Assembly: GCA_008704415.1 (NCBI GenBank)
Contig: VXIS01000245.1
Span: forward strand, 1-64,000
Direction: 5' to 3'
From: Sphaerosporella brunnea
Lineage: Eukaryota > Ascomycota > Pezizomycetes > Pezizales > Pyronemataceae
DNA: 64,000 nucleotides
The position numbers were made by a program, and so were the translations under genes. The notes below the pieces were generated by a model. The model was not told the DNA's origin. It worked only from the letters and a program-made list of their open reading frames with translations, and ran no database searches. Positions 10,017-22,490 of this stretch are shown here, piece by piece. Numbering within the stretch: position 1 is the stretch's first letter; every line of letters begins with the position of its first letter.

Positions 10017-10909
10017 GTTTTCCCAGCTGAGCCAGTGGAAGAAAAGTCTGCTGACGATACTTCACTACGTTGTCCCTTGCGTGCCTATTCAAGAAAATTC
10101 CTTTGCCCGAATTCAGCTAACTCAAGCCTGCCCGTTCTCTGAGCCAATTCCTGCGTGCTCTACTTCCAATAGTCCGGCATAGAATGCTCTCCTCATTTGG
10201 CGAATTGCTGGTCAGGTCCACTTTTCTCCAGTATTCTATTACCGCGCGTGCAAGATTCTCTGAATCAAGCTTTCCTCCAGCTGTTGCAATCCACTGCCTC
10301 ATGGCAAGAATGGTACCTTCACCCTGTAGCTTGCCTATGACCTTTGTATAATGTCCTTGTCGCCCTGCCATGTAGTGTCTGGCTCGTACCCAGTCTCGCT
10401 CTTGTTGGCATATTCGAAGGGCTGCTCCGCAACATTTCCCTTGGCTGCTTTGCGCAATCATCAATGCTAGTGAAATCCGAGTCTTGTTGGAGAACCCCCT
10501 GCGACCTTTTGTTTTGTTTAATTGTCTCTCCATGAGCCACAGGATCTGTAAGCAGTGCCGGAAATCCTGCCCTCCCCTTCTCAGGTAACGTTTGTCATGT
10601 CGCAACACCTTTTTAATGCCTGCAAATGCATCGGTAAGCAGTGTTTCAGTAACTTCCGCGCTATTTGGGCTTCGTTTTGTCCTAGGCCAGGCTGCTCGTG
10701 CTTGTTCAATTTCTACTGCCAGCTCTTGCCGCCTTCTTTTCATGATTTGGAATGTTCTTTCTCTCTGCGATTGCTGCAGGTTCTTCATCAGCCGTCGCCT
10801 CAGCAGCAGCTTGCGCCTGCGCAGCTTCGGCTGCTGCTTGTGCCTCAGCGCGCCTTCTTCTCCTCAATATGGTGATTCTGGATGGGGTTTGCGTGTGGAG
10901 TCTCGCCAT
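10017..10909 (-). pseudogene. N-terminal remnant of a fungal DDE-type transposase, left copy
   Basis: An open stretch of 223 codons (10117-10788) is flanked by a frameshifted start region (ATG at 10909, Ala-rich repeats) and by in-frame stops after 10117. The frame beyond the first stop still reads a GKGIFLNRHARDNVVKYRQQ-like segment. That resembles the conserved 'GH-R-DVV-YR' region preceding the catalytic core of a common fungal DDE transposase family, with an ARRNWLRE segment just before it. The catalytic core is absent. It is identical in both arms. The family call comes from motif memory. Confidence 0.45.
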
Positions 10910-11041
10910 TTCTAAAGCTTGAGGAAGGAAGCTTCAAGTTTTTCAGCGGTTTAAGGCTACCTACATAGCTCATCGCGGCCCCCCCACCTCGCCTTCTTCA
11001 TCCTCTCTAACTGATTCTTCCTTCGCTCCACCCGAATCGAA

Positions 11042-13379
11042 ATGACCGGTGATACCCTGCCCGACGCCCCGATGAATGACGCCCCGATGATCGACTCCCC
11101 GGTGAATGACAATGTCTCGCTAAATGCTACCACCACACAGAACCCGCCGCCGCATCCTGATCATGTTCGCAAGTGGAATTACAAGGAGCTGCTCGAATAC
11201 CTAAAGCCGACACTTTCACGTTTCTCCGACTCTTCGCGAAAGGCATTCGAGCATCAGGGCATTGATGGGAGGACGTTCCTGGAGGAAGGTTGCGACAGCA
11301 AGTTCTACCGTGAGTTCATGCCAGCCGGGCCAAGTATGGAGCTGGCGCGAGAGGCGGCGTTCATCGAGAACGCAAGCGTGATGAAGGGTAGGTTCCAGCT
11401 CATTCTCTTCTGCTACATCGATGCACAAAGTCGAGGCTTACAGTCTTCAGAGCACCGCATACTTTGGGATAAGATACAGCGTGCCCCCACCGATCCTGCA
11501 ACCTACGCAGATCCAGCGAATCTTTTAAAGCTACCGTTTCCAAATCTCTTCAACAAGTACCCGTGGAAACGTTTCACGCTCGATGATGACGGCTGTTTTG
11601 ATTACATGGGCCGGAGAAAGTTCCTCGAAATCTACGAAGAGGTGGTCTCCATGGAGACGCCGTACAGGAACAAAGAATTCTCGCTTCAAGGCATCGTCGG
11701 CTATGGGAAGTCACATATCATGGCTGCTCTCGCGATACTACTAATGCGCCGGGGAAAGAGAGTCATTTACATCCCGCACTGCGGCATCATGGCCACGGAT
11801 TTGCTTGAGAACGCTATATCGGCTTTTCTGCTCTCGTACGCTGATGATCCTCATGCTCAGCAACGTATTGCCATGTTTTCATCGGTCGAGGATGTGCACA
11901 ATTTCTGTCGCGAAGAGGCGGATGTGGGTAACCAGCTCTACATCTTGGCTGACCAGCTCAACGCCCTAGATACGAAATCGGACAGGATAACTTTCGCCCC
12001 TTTTGCGGAGAGGGAGGCTGCACTGGCATTCCTCCGGGAGATCGCGACAGATCATTTTTATGTCTGGAGCGCGAGTGGAAATTTCGAAATGATGCAACAT
12101 GATAGACGCCGTGATACTGCTGCGGGAAAGTGGGTAATGCTCACGCCGGGGTTTACGGAAGTAAGTGTTTTTACCTAACCTGGAATACCCTCATATTGAT
12201 GCCCATCACGATAGGATGAGATGCACCATTGGTGGAAGCACTTTGAAAAACGAATACCGCTTGCATTGCGAAAGGAGGATAAAGAGATGCTCGAGACATA
12301 CACAGGCCGTGCCCCTATCCTCTTGCGGGTACTTTTGGACATGGACCTCGGACTCGGTGAATCGGCGAACACCACATATGAGCAGCAGATTTCCAAGTTG
12401 TTTGACCTTTTCTTCGCTTCGTCTGAAGTATTAGGCATGATCGATAACATCATGCTTTTCGCCGACGAGAAGTTCAAACTCAGAGATGATCAGTTGCTTA
12501 AACGGTGAATTTTTCTCTTTCATTGCCGAACCATGTTTTAATTTTTTTAGTTACAAGGAGTCCTCCTATGCCTGCCTTACGGAATCAGCCATGCCCACGG
12601 GCTGTCCGGATGATGTGATCGATAACCGCTATTTTTACAGAACTGAAGCAAAAGGGCGAGCGACATCTTTGATTGCCAAAAAGGCCCTCGCGAATTACTT
12701 GAGACACACATTATGTACGCATACCGAGTTCCTCTCCACACGGTGGTATCGGAGTGTCCAGATGGCAGGAGACAACTCGGTTCTCCTCGGGTTCCTGATC
12801 GAGCAGATGCTGCTCAGCTGGGTGTCCGGGAACGGGTGCCCCAGCGCCGGCCAGGAGTTCAATATCCCCCCAACCAAGACTATACCGGTTCAAATGTTCA
12901 CCGGAGACTATCCTGAGCCTACATATGACCCCTTGGTCTTGTATGTTCCCACCAAGTTCAATTTCGAAGCCTTCGACGCGCTCTTAGTACACCGAGATAC
13001 GGCGAATCAAATCGCGACGATTGTGCCGATCCGGATCACACTTAAGGAATACCATAGCGATTCGGAGGCGGGTTTCTTCAACCATTGGGCGACGTGGAGC
13101 GCCTTGTTTGCGGACGACACTGTCAACGCGAAATTTCTTTGGATAAAGGAGACACTGAGGGCGATAGACGAAACTACAGAGGTCGAAGCTAAACACCGAG
13201 CGAGCCGACTGAAACCGGGGAATGATGATCTGGTTTACCCTGCATATTGCAGGATATTCAAGACTGTTGCTGATATAAGCCCCGAAATTGGAGCGAAGTT
13301 GCAAAACGCGCGACAGTTGAGGTCGATCCCAGATGTTGCATCCAGCCGCATATCGCTTGGCAAGATCTCAGAATCCTAA
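11042..13379 (+). CDS. Crinkler/RHS-like P-loop NTPase with C-terminal nuclease-like domain (left copy)
   Basis: The model has three exons, 11042-12160, 12215-12504 and 12551-13379, with introns of 54 and 46 nt, and encodes 745 aa. A short SAM-like helical segment (residues ~42-105) follows a disordered start with a repeated NDAPM-type motif. A Walker A motif GIVGYGKS is at ~217-224 and a degenerate Walker B (LYILADQ) at ~299-305. Residues ~604-640 read FNFEAFDALL...IATIVPIRITLKEYH. This matches the D...(I/V)xIQ(V/I)T layout of the restriction-endonuclease-like domain in Crinkler/RHS-type NTPases, though the usual Q-x-T is VPIRIT here. Such proteins are proposed effectors or conflict proteins acting in the nucleus. 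The stop codon is 44 bp from the palindrome centre. Confidence 0.7.
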
Positions 13380-13467
13380 GTTGGTGGGTAAGCGCGTTTG
13401 GGGAGTTTGCGAAAGGGGGCCAATTGGCCCCCTTTCGCAAACTCCCCAAACGCGCTTACCCACCAAC
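13380..13467. repeat. Palindrome centre, perfect 44-bp-stem hairpin
   Basis: This 88-bp stretch between the two stop codons is a perfect inverted repeat with no loop, centred on CCAA|TTGG. It includes a GTTTGCGAAAGGGGGCC segment mirrored on both sides. Natural large palindromes usually keep a short asymmetric spacer. A zero-length spacer is typical of fold-back replication, hairpin ligation or missed-adapter reads. Confidence 0.95.
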
Positions 13468-15805
13468 TTAGGATTCTGAGATCTTGCCAAGCGATATGCG
13501 GCTGGATGCAACATCTGGGATCGACCTCAACTGTCGCGCGTTTTGCAACTTCGCTCCAATTTCGGGGCTTATATCAGCAACAGTCTTGAATATCCTGCAA
13601 TATGCAGGGTAAACCAGATCATCATTCCCCGGTTTCAGTCGGCTCGCTCGGTGTTTAGCTTCGACCTCTGTAGTTTCGTCTATCGCCCTCAGTGTCTCCT
13701 TTATCCAAAGAAATTTCGCGTTGACAGTGTCGTCCGCAAACAAGGCGCTCCACGTCGCCCAATGGTTGAAGAAACCCGCCTCCGAATCGCTATGGTATTC
13801 CTTAAGTGTGATCCGGATCGGCACAATCGTCGCGATTTGATTCGCCGTATCTCGGTGTACTAAGAGCGCGTCGAAGGCTTCGAAATTGAACTTGGTGGGA
13901 ACATACAAGACCAAGGGGTCATATGTAGGCTCAGGATAGTCTCCGGTGAACATTTGAACCGGTATAGTCTTGGTTGGGGGGATATTGAACTCCTGGCCGG
14001 CGCTGGGGCACCCGTTCCCGGACACCCAGCTGAGCAGCATCTGCTCGATCAGGAACCCGAGGAGAACCGAGTTGTCTCCTGCCATCTGGACACTCCGATA
14101 CCACCGTGTGGAGAGGAACTCGGTATGCGTACATAATGTGTGTCTCAAGTAATTCGCGAGGGCCTTTTTGGCAATCAAAGATGTCGCTCGCCCTTTTGCT
14201 TCAGTTCTGTAAAAATAGCGGTTATCGATCACATCATCCGGACAGCCCGTGGGCATGGCTGATTCCGTAAGGCAGGCATAGGAGGACTCCTTGTAACTAA
14301 AAAAATTAAAACATGGTTCGGCAATGAAAGAGAAAAATTCACCGTTTAAGCAACTGATCATCTCTGAGTTTGAACTTCTCGTCGGCGAAAAGCATGATGT
14401 TATCGATCATGCCTAATACTTCAGACGAAGCGAAGAAAAGGTCAAACAACTTGGAAATCTGCTGCTCATATGTGGTGTTCGCCGATTCACCGAGTCCGAG
14501 GTCCATGTCCAAAAGTACCCGCAAGAGGATAGGGGCACGGCCTGTGTATGTCTCGAGCATCTCTTTATCCTCCTTTCGCAATGCAAGCGGTATTCGTTTT
14601 TCAAAGTGCTTCCACCAATGGTGCATCTCATCCTATCGTGATGGGCATCAATATGAGGGTATTCCAGGTTAGGTAAAAACACTTACTTCCGTAAACCCCG
14701 GCGTGAGCATTACCCACTTTCCCGCAGCAGTATCACGGCGTCTATCATGTTGCATCATTTCGAAATTTCCACTCGCGCTCCAGACATAAAAATGATCTGT
14801 CGCGATCTCCCGGAGGAATGCCAGTGCAGCCTCCCTCTCCGCAAAAGGGGCGAAAGTTATCCTGTCCGATTTCGTATCTAGGGCGTTGAGCTGGTCAGCC
14901 AAGATGTAGAGCTGGTTACCCACATCCGCCTCTTCGCGACAGAAATTGTGCACATCCTCGACCGATGAAAACATGGCAATACGTTGCTGAGCATGAGGAT
15001 CATCAGCGTACGAGAGCAGAAAAGCCGATATAGCGTTCTCAAGCAAATCCGTGGCCATGATGCCGCAGTGCGGGATGTAAATGACTCTCTTTCCCCGGCG
15101 CATTAGTAGTATCGCGAGAGCAGCCATGATATGTGACTTCCCATAGCCGACGATGCCTTGAAGCGAGAATTCTTTGTTCCTGTACGGCGTCTCCATGGAG
15201 ACCACCTCTTCGTAGATTTCGAGGAACTTTCTCCGGCCCATGTAATCAAAACAGCCGTCATCATCGAGCGTGAAACGTTTCCACGGGTACTTGTTGAAGA
15301 GATTTGGAAACGGTAGCTTTAAAAGATTCGCTGGATCTGCGTAGGTTGCAGGATCGGTGGGGGCACGCTGTATCTTATCCCAAAGTATGCGGTGCTCTGA
15401 AGACTGTAAGCCTCGACTTTGTGCATCGATGTAGCAGAAGAGAATGAGCTGGAACCTACCCTTCATCACGCTTGCGTTCTCGATGAACGCCGCCTCTCGC
15501 GCCAGCTCCATACTTGGCCCGGCTGGCATGAACTCACGGTAGAACTTGCTGTCGCAACCTTCCTCCAGGAACGTCCTCCCATCAATGCCCTGATGCTCGA
15601 ATGCCTTTCGCGAAGAGTCGGAGAAACGTGAAAGTGTCGGCTTTAGGTATTCGAGCAGCTCCTTGTAATTCCACTTGCGAACATGATCAGGATGCGGCGG
15701 CGGGTTCTGTGTGGTGGTAGCATTTAGCGAGACATTGTCATTCACCGGGGAGTCGATCATCGGGGCGTCATTCATCGGGGCGTCGGGCAGGGTATCACCG
15801 GTCAT
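13468..15805 (-). CDS. Crinkler/RHS-like P-loop NTPase with nuclease-like domain (right copy)
   Basis: Mirror copy of 11042-13379 with exons 15805-14687, 14632-14343 and 14296-13468. The 745-aa product, motifs and intron sequences are the same as in the left copy. The two genes converge tail to tail on the palindrome centre. If the palindrome is real, transcription through the centre would give perfectly self-complementary RNA, a potential RNAi trigger. Confidence 0.7.
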
Positions 15806-15937
15806 TTCGATTCGGGTGGAGCGAAGGAAGAATCAGTTAGAGAGGATGAAGAAGGCGAGGTGGGGGGGCCGCGATGAGCTATGTAGGTAGCCTTAAACCG
15901 CTGAAAAACTTGAAGCTTCCTTCCTCAAGCTTTAGAA

Positions 15938-16830
15938 ATGGCGAGACTCCACACGCAAACCCCATCCAGAATCACCATATTGAGGAGAAGAAGGCGCGCT
16001 GAGGCACAAGCAGCAGCCGAAGCTGCGCAGGCGCAAGCTGCTGCTGAGGCGACGGCTGATGAAGAACCTGCAGCAATCGCAGAGAGAAAGAACATTCCAA
16101 ATCATGAAAAGAAGGCGGCAAGAGCTGGCAGTAGAAATTGAACAAGCACGAGCAGCCTGGCCTAGGACAAAACGAAGCCCAAATAGCGCGGAAGTTACTG
16201 AAACACTGCTTACCGATGCATTTGCAGGCATTAAAAAGGTGTTGCGACATGACAAACGTTACCTGAGAAGGGGAGGGCAGGATTTCCGGCACTGCTTACA
16301 GATCCTGTGGCTCATGGAGAGACAATTAAACAAAACAAAAGGTCGCAGGGGGTTCTCCAACAAGACTCGGATTTCACTAGCATTGATGATTGCGCAAAGC
16401 AGCCAAGGGAAATGTTGCGGAGCAGCCCTTCGAATATGCCAACAAGAGCGAGACTGGGTACGAGCCAGACACTACATGGCAGGGCGACAAGGACATTATA
16501 CAAAGGTCATAGGCAAGCTACAGGGTGAAGGTACCATTCTTGCCATGAGGCAGTGGATTGCAACAGCTGGAGGAAAGCTTGATTCAGAGAATCTTGCACG
16601 CGCGGTAATAGAATACTGGAGAAAAGTGGACCTGACCAGCAATTCGCCAAATGAGGAGAGCATTCTATGCCGGACTATTGGAAGTAGAGCACGCAGGAAT
16701 TGGCTCAGAGAACGGGCAGGCTTGAGTTAGCTGAATTCGGGCAAAGGAATTTTCTTGAATAGGCACGCAAGGGACAACGTAGTGAAGTATCGTCAGCAGA
16801 CTTTTCTTCCACTGGCTCAGCTGGGAAAAC
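15938..16830 (+). pseudogene. N-terminal remnant of a fungal DDE-type transposase, right copy
   Basis: Mirror copy of 10017-10909. The main open stretch is 16059-16730, and the same frameshift and stop codons are present. Beyond about 16913 the arm sequence starts to differ from the left arm. Confidence 0.45.
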
Positions 16831-17900
16831 GACCACCACAAACAACGAAAGCAGATGCACCGTTGTGAGGGTATCCTGATGTTTGATGCGCTCCAAAAGG
16901 CTATCACGATAGTTTGGATAAAGGAAAAAATCTTCGGAACGTTTTCAAAAAAAGAGCAATCTTGCTGACTCCATCGTGAAAATGCTCGGACCAGCTGCCA
17001 AAATGCTCGAACCAGCTGCCAGCGGCTTATGCCCGTGCTTCTGCTGTGGAAGAGTAATTTTTTGCGTTCACCACTTCTGACTGCTGTTCGCACTGTTTGA
17101 GGATGCGGAGAGTCAATCACCAGCAACCCGAATGACACCACCCGCCTCCAAATCCAGCAATGGGCCGACATAATAAGAGATATATGCACTTGGAAAACAT
17201 TCGACCCAGGAAAGCGTCAGTAACCACTGTTCTTTGGCTAATTCGTGCTCATGGCGAGGTTAGGAGGATGTCGGGTTTGCGCCTGAAGACAGGGATTTGG
17301 CGCAGCCACCGTGCCCGCAAGCGAACCCCCAGCAGAAGTAAGGAAAGTCAAGACAAGAGGAAGAAGCCGGTTTCCTAGAAGATGAAGAAGAGCTGGAAGG
17401 AATGTGAAGAAGGAAGGTGGAGGGAGAAGCGCGAAATAGCGCCCTACAGCGCTGCATTGACAGAGGAGGCCTCGAGTATCTGGTCAAAGAGAATTTCAAA
17501 TTCTCAAAGAGAGTAGGCCCAATTTCCAATGTTTTCTGCATGCCTCAGCGAACGAGGAATTGGCCATTTACGGGTATATCTGGCAGATAAAAAGAGATGT
17601 CACGGTTTTGGGGGTCGATGTGGTAGTACTAGCGTTAGATAGATACTACCTAGTATGTTGTTATGAATTATGTAGTTTATACGTTTGCGGTGGTTCCAAT
17701 ACTTTTGCCGCCGCCGCGATAGCCGCCACTGATGGCCTTTTCAGCAGACTCAGCCCCAACCCGCCCGCACTTGCAGCCGGCCTTTCCGCCCGCCTCCTTT
17801 CGCGCTCGCTCCATCACCACACATACTCCGTTGGCTGCTCCTGCTCCGTCGGTCTCCGCTTCTTGCCCCCCCCTCCCGGCTCCGGCCTCTCCCATTCCAT

Positions 17901-18390
17901 GATGCCCACCCCCAACGATCTCTCGAGCATCCCATCCATCCAACAAAAAACCCAAGCCATCACGCCACAAGCTGCAGCGATCCCACGATGCCCGAGACCG
18001 CGATCCGCCTACCAGCCGACGTTGGGCTGCTGACACGATGCGCCTGGCGGGCCCCTCGAAGCGCCGGCGGTCCCCGTAGAAGGAATACAAACGCAAAAAG
18101 TCCAGCATCTACTTAGGTTACGCTACTGCCGCCGCTCTAGCCACGTCGCCGGCTCACGCCGGGCGGCTGCTGCCGCTGTCTGCTAGCCACAGCCTCGTCA
18201 ACATCGCCGGCCAGAATGCAGAAGGAGTGTGTGGTGTGCCGCTGCGATTTCCGCGGGGTGGCGAACGCAACGCCGGCGACGGCCCGGCTTACGCGCTGGG
18301 AATGCGCCGCGTGCAGCGACCCGACCCATACCGCTTTGCAAGCCGGACCGTGACGGGGCCGGGTACGTGCTTTTGCTTCGCTGGCAAACT
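17901..18390 (+). pseudogene. Fragmented right copy of the piggyBac-like zinc-ribbon ORF
   Basis: Counterpart of 8459-8944. ATGCCCACCCC at ~17899 and the CVVCRCDF segment at ~18230 are recognisable, but several indels break the frame. Whether these indels are biological or sequencing errors cannot be decided here. Confidence 0.35.
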
Positions 18391-19256
18391 GTAGATGATA
18401 GGGACGTGTGGTTGTGGTGTTGTTGTTGTTGTTGTTGTTGTTGTTTTTCTTGCGTGGAGATGAGGTGTGCATGAAATGTAATAACCAGATATGATGCACG
18501 GACATTTGTGAAGTGGAGCCACTCAACTGGATACATACTTCCTCCGGCGCGTTACGTTGCGCGAGTGTATGGTCCCCAGTCCACCAAACTATGGTGACAC
18601 TCGCCGCGGCCGTGAACATCTTCCGGTGCGAAACGCCACGCCATCGATAATGTCGCACTGGCTGACGGCGCGTCATCCGAGCAGCCGCAGCAGCAGCAGC
18701 AACAACAACAAATGTTAATGATCGCGCTATGTCTTATCCTACCGCACTCTTGTACACGTTGCAAGATAGCATAAGCAGAAGAAGAAGAAGAAGAAGAAGA
18801 GAAGAAGAAGAAGAAGCGCGGCAAAGGGTATGCGGACGCCGGACGCGTGGCGTCGGCGGACAGCAGTCTCACGCATCTCTATCCGCAAAATCCGTTATAT
18901 CCTCTGGAGAGCCCTGTTGTGTCTCGAGCGCGACGACTGTTGCGAGGTCAACTTGGGTCGTCCGGAACTCAGGGCACAAAGTACTCGTCCTCACCCTCAG
19001 TTTCATTTATGCCATACTCAGGCGTCCGGCCCACAATTAAAAGGTAGTGGGCATTTGGATGGTTGCTGCACGACATACCGCGGCATTCTCGAGGATATAA
19101 GCGGTAGATCGATATCCGCTCTTCGTCGCGCTAACAGGCCGCCTGCCTTGATGGATACAGTCTTCAAGCTTTCGCACACCGCCCAATACATCACCAGCAA
19201 TCTGTACCGCTTGCCCCTCCAGCTCCCGCCTCTCTGCCTCCCTATCACAGCCCTCA

Positions 19257-20560
19257 AAGCCTCCCCAAACTACCCCAACAACTGCCTCTCCTCCATGCCA
19301 ACACTGACGCGGACCGAGCGAATACCGGACCCAAAGCTCTCGGCCCACTCCTGTTCCCAGTAATGTGCCAGACACGGCGAAGTGCGAAGTGAGCGTGAAG
19401 TGGTGGCCCAACGAGGGCCTTGAGCGTATCGATGGCGTCCAGAAATGCGGCGGGCAATCGCTGGGACGAAAGCTGAAAGCCGTAGCCCCCCCTTCCCACC
19501 AGGTCGGCGGAAGGTTTCGTAGAAATGCTTTTTTGTGCTGATTTTGGGGTAATATACTTCGCGCGCTGTAAGCCTATCGGTTGAAACATGTGGGGATGGG
19601 AGGGAAGTTACCCTGAGGATGTGCGCCGAGAAGATCGCAAATTGCTTCCGCAATTCGCATTCATTCGTTGCACCCGGAACGCAAAAGTCCGGCTGTTGAT
19701 TCCATCACCACCAAACGGCGTCCTCCATACCAGTTACCCTTCGTATTGGCTTTCCATCGCGAGCTTCAGTGCTGCGTAGTGCGGTCCCAATTGGGGTTGA
19801 CACACGACGTGAGGCCTGCCGGTCGGCAAACGCTGGCCGAAAAGAAGATATGACGTCGTTGTACCTGCCACCAGTAACATTGCGCTCCCCGCTCCACATC
19901 GACATGACAAAGTTTCCAATAGCTTCGTCAACGATAATCGCGAACCCACATGTCCTTGCCAATCCATCATCCGGGCTATGTCTAGTGATGGAGCAATGGG
20001 TTGCTCGGCGTTTCCATGAAAAGACCTCCGAAAACGCCGCCCGGATGAAGAAGCTCTCGGGCTGGTCTAGACCCTCGACCGTGCCGTGGCGCCGTAGGAG
20101 ACACATCCAGCCTGGCTAAACTGTGGAGGATTTCAGGGTGTCGACATAGGGGAAGCTGCGGTGTAGAGACGTTACTAGTAGCTCTAACCGTGCCTCGAAA
20201 CAGCGTGCTGCAGACTTACCAAAAATGGACGTCTGCCCTGCGAGGTCCTGCCGCGGTATCGCTTCCAACACGCACGATGCGTATTGAACAGGGCATCATC
20301 CACAGGGGAAGAGGCACACATCACTTATATCAACCTGGCCGACATCTCCAACGCCATGACTGGCCAACTCGGATATCCTTTCCTTGATAGCCCTCTTCGC
20401 TCATCCTAGCCACCCACATCTCTTCCTGCAGAGCGACAGGTGCTACCTTCCTCCCATTCGGTCCTTGGGGTCATTTACCATGGGGTGATCACAGTCCTTG
20501 GCCGGGCTCGGGAGCCTCTTCTGAAGAGGTCTGACAGTGATGCGATTATCGGGTGGTGTG
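19257..20560 (-). pseudogene. Decayed Str2-like PLP enzyme gene, right copy
   Basis: Counterpart of 6320-7640, with approximate ends. Recognisable blocks include VDEAIGNFV (~19930), NVTGGRY, YYPK with STKKHFYETF (~19540), LVGRGGYGF and AIDTLKA. It has more frameshifts than the left copy. In places this copy keeps the better frame, so combining both arms would remove some, but not all, of the breaks. The inserted G near 7248 is present here too. Confidence 0.65.
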
Positions 20561-21229
20561 CAGAATCTGTTGATCGCGACCATCAGTCCGCATGACAACG
20601 GTGATCCATCCGGTGCAGAACAGGAAAATCCGAGAGCTGAGCGAGGAGGGGAGACAAAGGATGTGGGATGTACGACGGGGATATATCCTGCGCGCAAGCT
20701 ATGCATAACCCCGGGTTCTTTTCTTCCGTATCCAATGGTTGCTGGCCCCCGTGGGTACGAGAACGCCGAGAGACTCATCAGCTCCCTGTGAGGTTGAATG
20801 GTTAGAGCGGCGAAACGAACATGTTCTCCGTCTTCCGGGATTGGGGGGTTCCATTTCGGTTTTGCCATCGTGTCGACTGACTTGATGTTGGAGTTTTGCC
20901 GGTGCCCCTATGCGGGCGGTCTCATATTGTCCGCTGTAGTAGGTGAGCCGGCGACACGTGCATCGCCTACACTGGCGTCTGATCCAGATGCTGCAACCCG
21001 TCGCTGATCAGTTGAAAAGCTGGCTATGCACATTGTTCGTATCCAACGACCTAGGCTGGCCGGGGCCATCGCGCTTGTATGATCGCCCAAACTCTGCTAT
21101 AGGACAAAAAGAATGGGAAAAGTCACTCTTCACCACCTTACCAAAAAAATCACCATTTGGTCCAGAAAATTGACCGCTGGCCGGGAAAGTAGAAAAACAC
21201 ACGGAATCCGATCTCCGAAGAATCTGAAG

Positions 21230-21242
21230 AAAAAAAAAAAAA

Positions 21243-21285
<43 letters not shown>

Positions 21286-21931
21286 AAAATTGAAGGTGCT
21301 ATGAGCTGGGCGGCGGTGTTGAGCGCTTTTCGGAAGGCAGTTTGTATGGCCTTTGCACACTCTGCCAGCTCGTCACGCAACACAAACACCCCTTTTTTGT
21401 TTTTCTTAATCGGCCACCAGAAATGAAGATTCAAGATAGTTATTCAGCGTTCTGCATGGCGGAGCAAATTTATAAATTGCGTGGCGGCGCTTAGATAGAT
21501 AGAGGTCTCTTTGGCAAATTTCCCATTATTGTTTTTGGTCCTGGTATACCGCGATATCTGCCATGTGAACAAACAAAACGAATCACGGAAAAAAAAAAAA
21601 AAAAAAAAGAGAGTGCCCAGCCATGCACCTAGGTATAAAAAAAAAACCCCGTTGAGACCTGGCAGAGAATGAGAAACATAGCGGCCGCAGCGGTCAAGTC
21701 GGGCGGCGGGCACTGTCGTCAAGTCCATTCCCATGCGCAGCCAACGATGTGGCGAGCTTCATTGCAAGTCACTCGCGATGCCTACGCAGCCTCTGGGGGC
21801 AAAAGCGAAACGCAAAGCCGTCCGGGGACCAAAAGAAAAACAGTATTGCCGGGGGAGGTCTGCAGGGCAGCCGCTGTATCCCGCCGGGAGAACTTTTCTT
21901 CATATTGCATTCGGCCGCTTGCGGCCATGGC
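21230..21931. repeat. Mirror copies of (CT)n, poly-T and the MITE terminus
   Basis: Poly-A at 21230-21244 and a GA run at about 21247-21285, a poly-A run near 21590-21608, and the GGCCGC MITE end at 21900-21931. All match the left arm at 4936-5640. Confidence 0.85.
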
Positions 21932-22490
21932 ACAAGGTACAAATAATAGAGATCCTCTGGGCCTGTGCCTCCTTGGCCGGGGCCACTGCCCACTTTCCCA
22001 AGATGAATGGACGTAGCCGTCGGGAGAGAATGAGTGCAGTGGACAAAGGAAAAGAGCAAAGCTGGAAGGTTGTTTTCACGAGGGCAGGCGGCCGTTTTAC
22101 GTAGAGAATTAATCTACCGACTAATATCCTGAGATGCCGCTGCAGGCTGGCCATAATTATCTAAGCCTACCCTTGACCCGTCCGCCAAAGGTTTGTGAGG
22201 TCACTTCAGGGCCGCTGCACCGGCAATCACTCGGTCCGCACTGGTTGGTGAGTAAGTCAAGACAACCCTTTTCTAGCAAGGAGTCGAGCTAGGGACGGAG
22301 AGAACAGCTCGCGTCAAAACGGATGATAGTACTCAATGTATTTTACTGGTTACGTCAAACGACAAGCAAGCGCTCTGCCAATTACTCATCCAACAGACAC
22401 CCAACTAAAAATTCATCACAATTGCGAAGGAAGCAAACACACACCGGCAAGTATAGAGTACACAATCTTGGCTATATAACAATCCCCTCC

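Larger units (their letters stand above)
1..13423 (+). repeat. Left arm of a 26.9-kb spacer-less palindrome
   Basis: This stretch is the reverse complement of 13424-26865. Paired coordinates sum to 26866 at the outer end, 26867 from about 1.2 to 5.8 kb, and 26847 from about 9.94 kb to the centre. Positions 1-5802 match the other arm except for one extra C near 1126, and 9939-13423 match exactly as far as I compared. The block between is heavily diverged by indels. The window begins inside the arm, so its true outer end is not visible. It may be a real inverted duplication or an assembly/read artefact. Confidence 0.97.
16913..21066. other. Block where the right arm diverges from the left by dense small indels
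   Basis: Compared with 5803-9938 this block shows frequent single-base insertions and deletions, homopolymer length changes and scattered mismatches in all sequence contexts. Both flanking blocks are essentially identical between arms. The differences are not limited to C-to-T/G-to-A, so repeat-induced point mutation does not explain them. The pattern resembles uncorrected long-read sequence. Gene remnants inside are correspondingly more fragmented than in the left arm. Confidence 0.85.

Noticed and set aside
13380..13467. Rho-independent-style terminator or structured ncRNA at the palindrome centre
   Set aside because: The hairpin is a trivial consequence of the palindrome and extends through the entire arms.
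5803..21066. Repeat-induced point mutation as the reason the arms differ
   Set aside because: Differences are mostly indels in all contexts, not C-to-T/G-to-A transitions, and the flanking blocks are identical.
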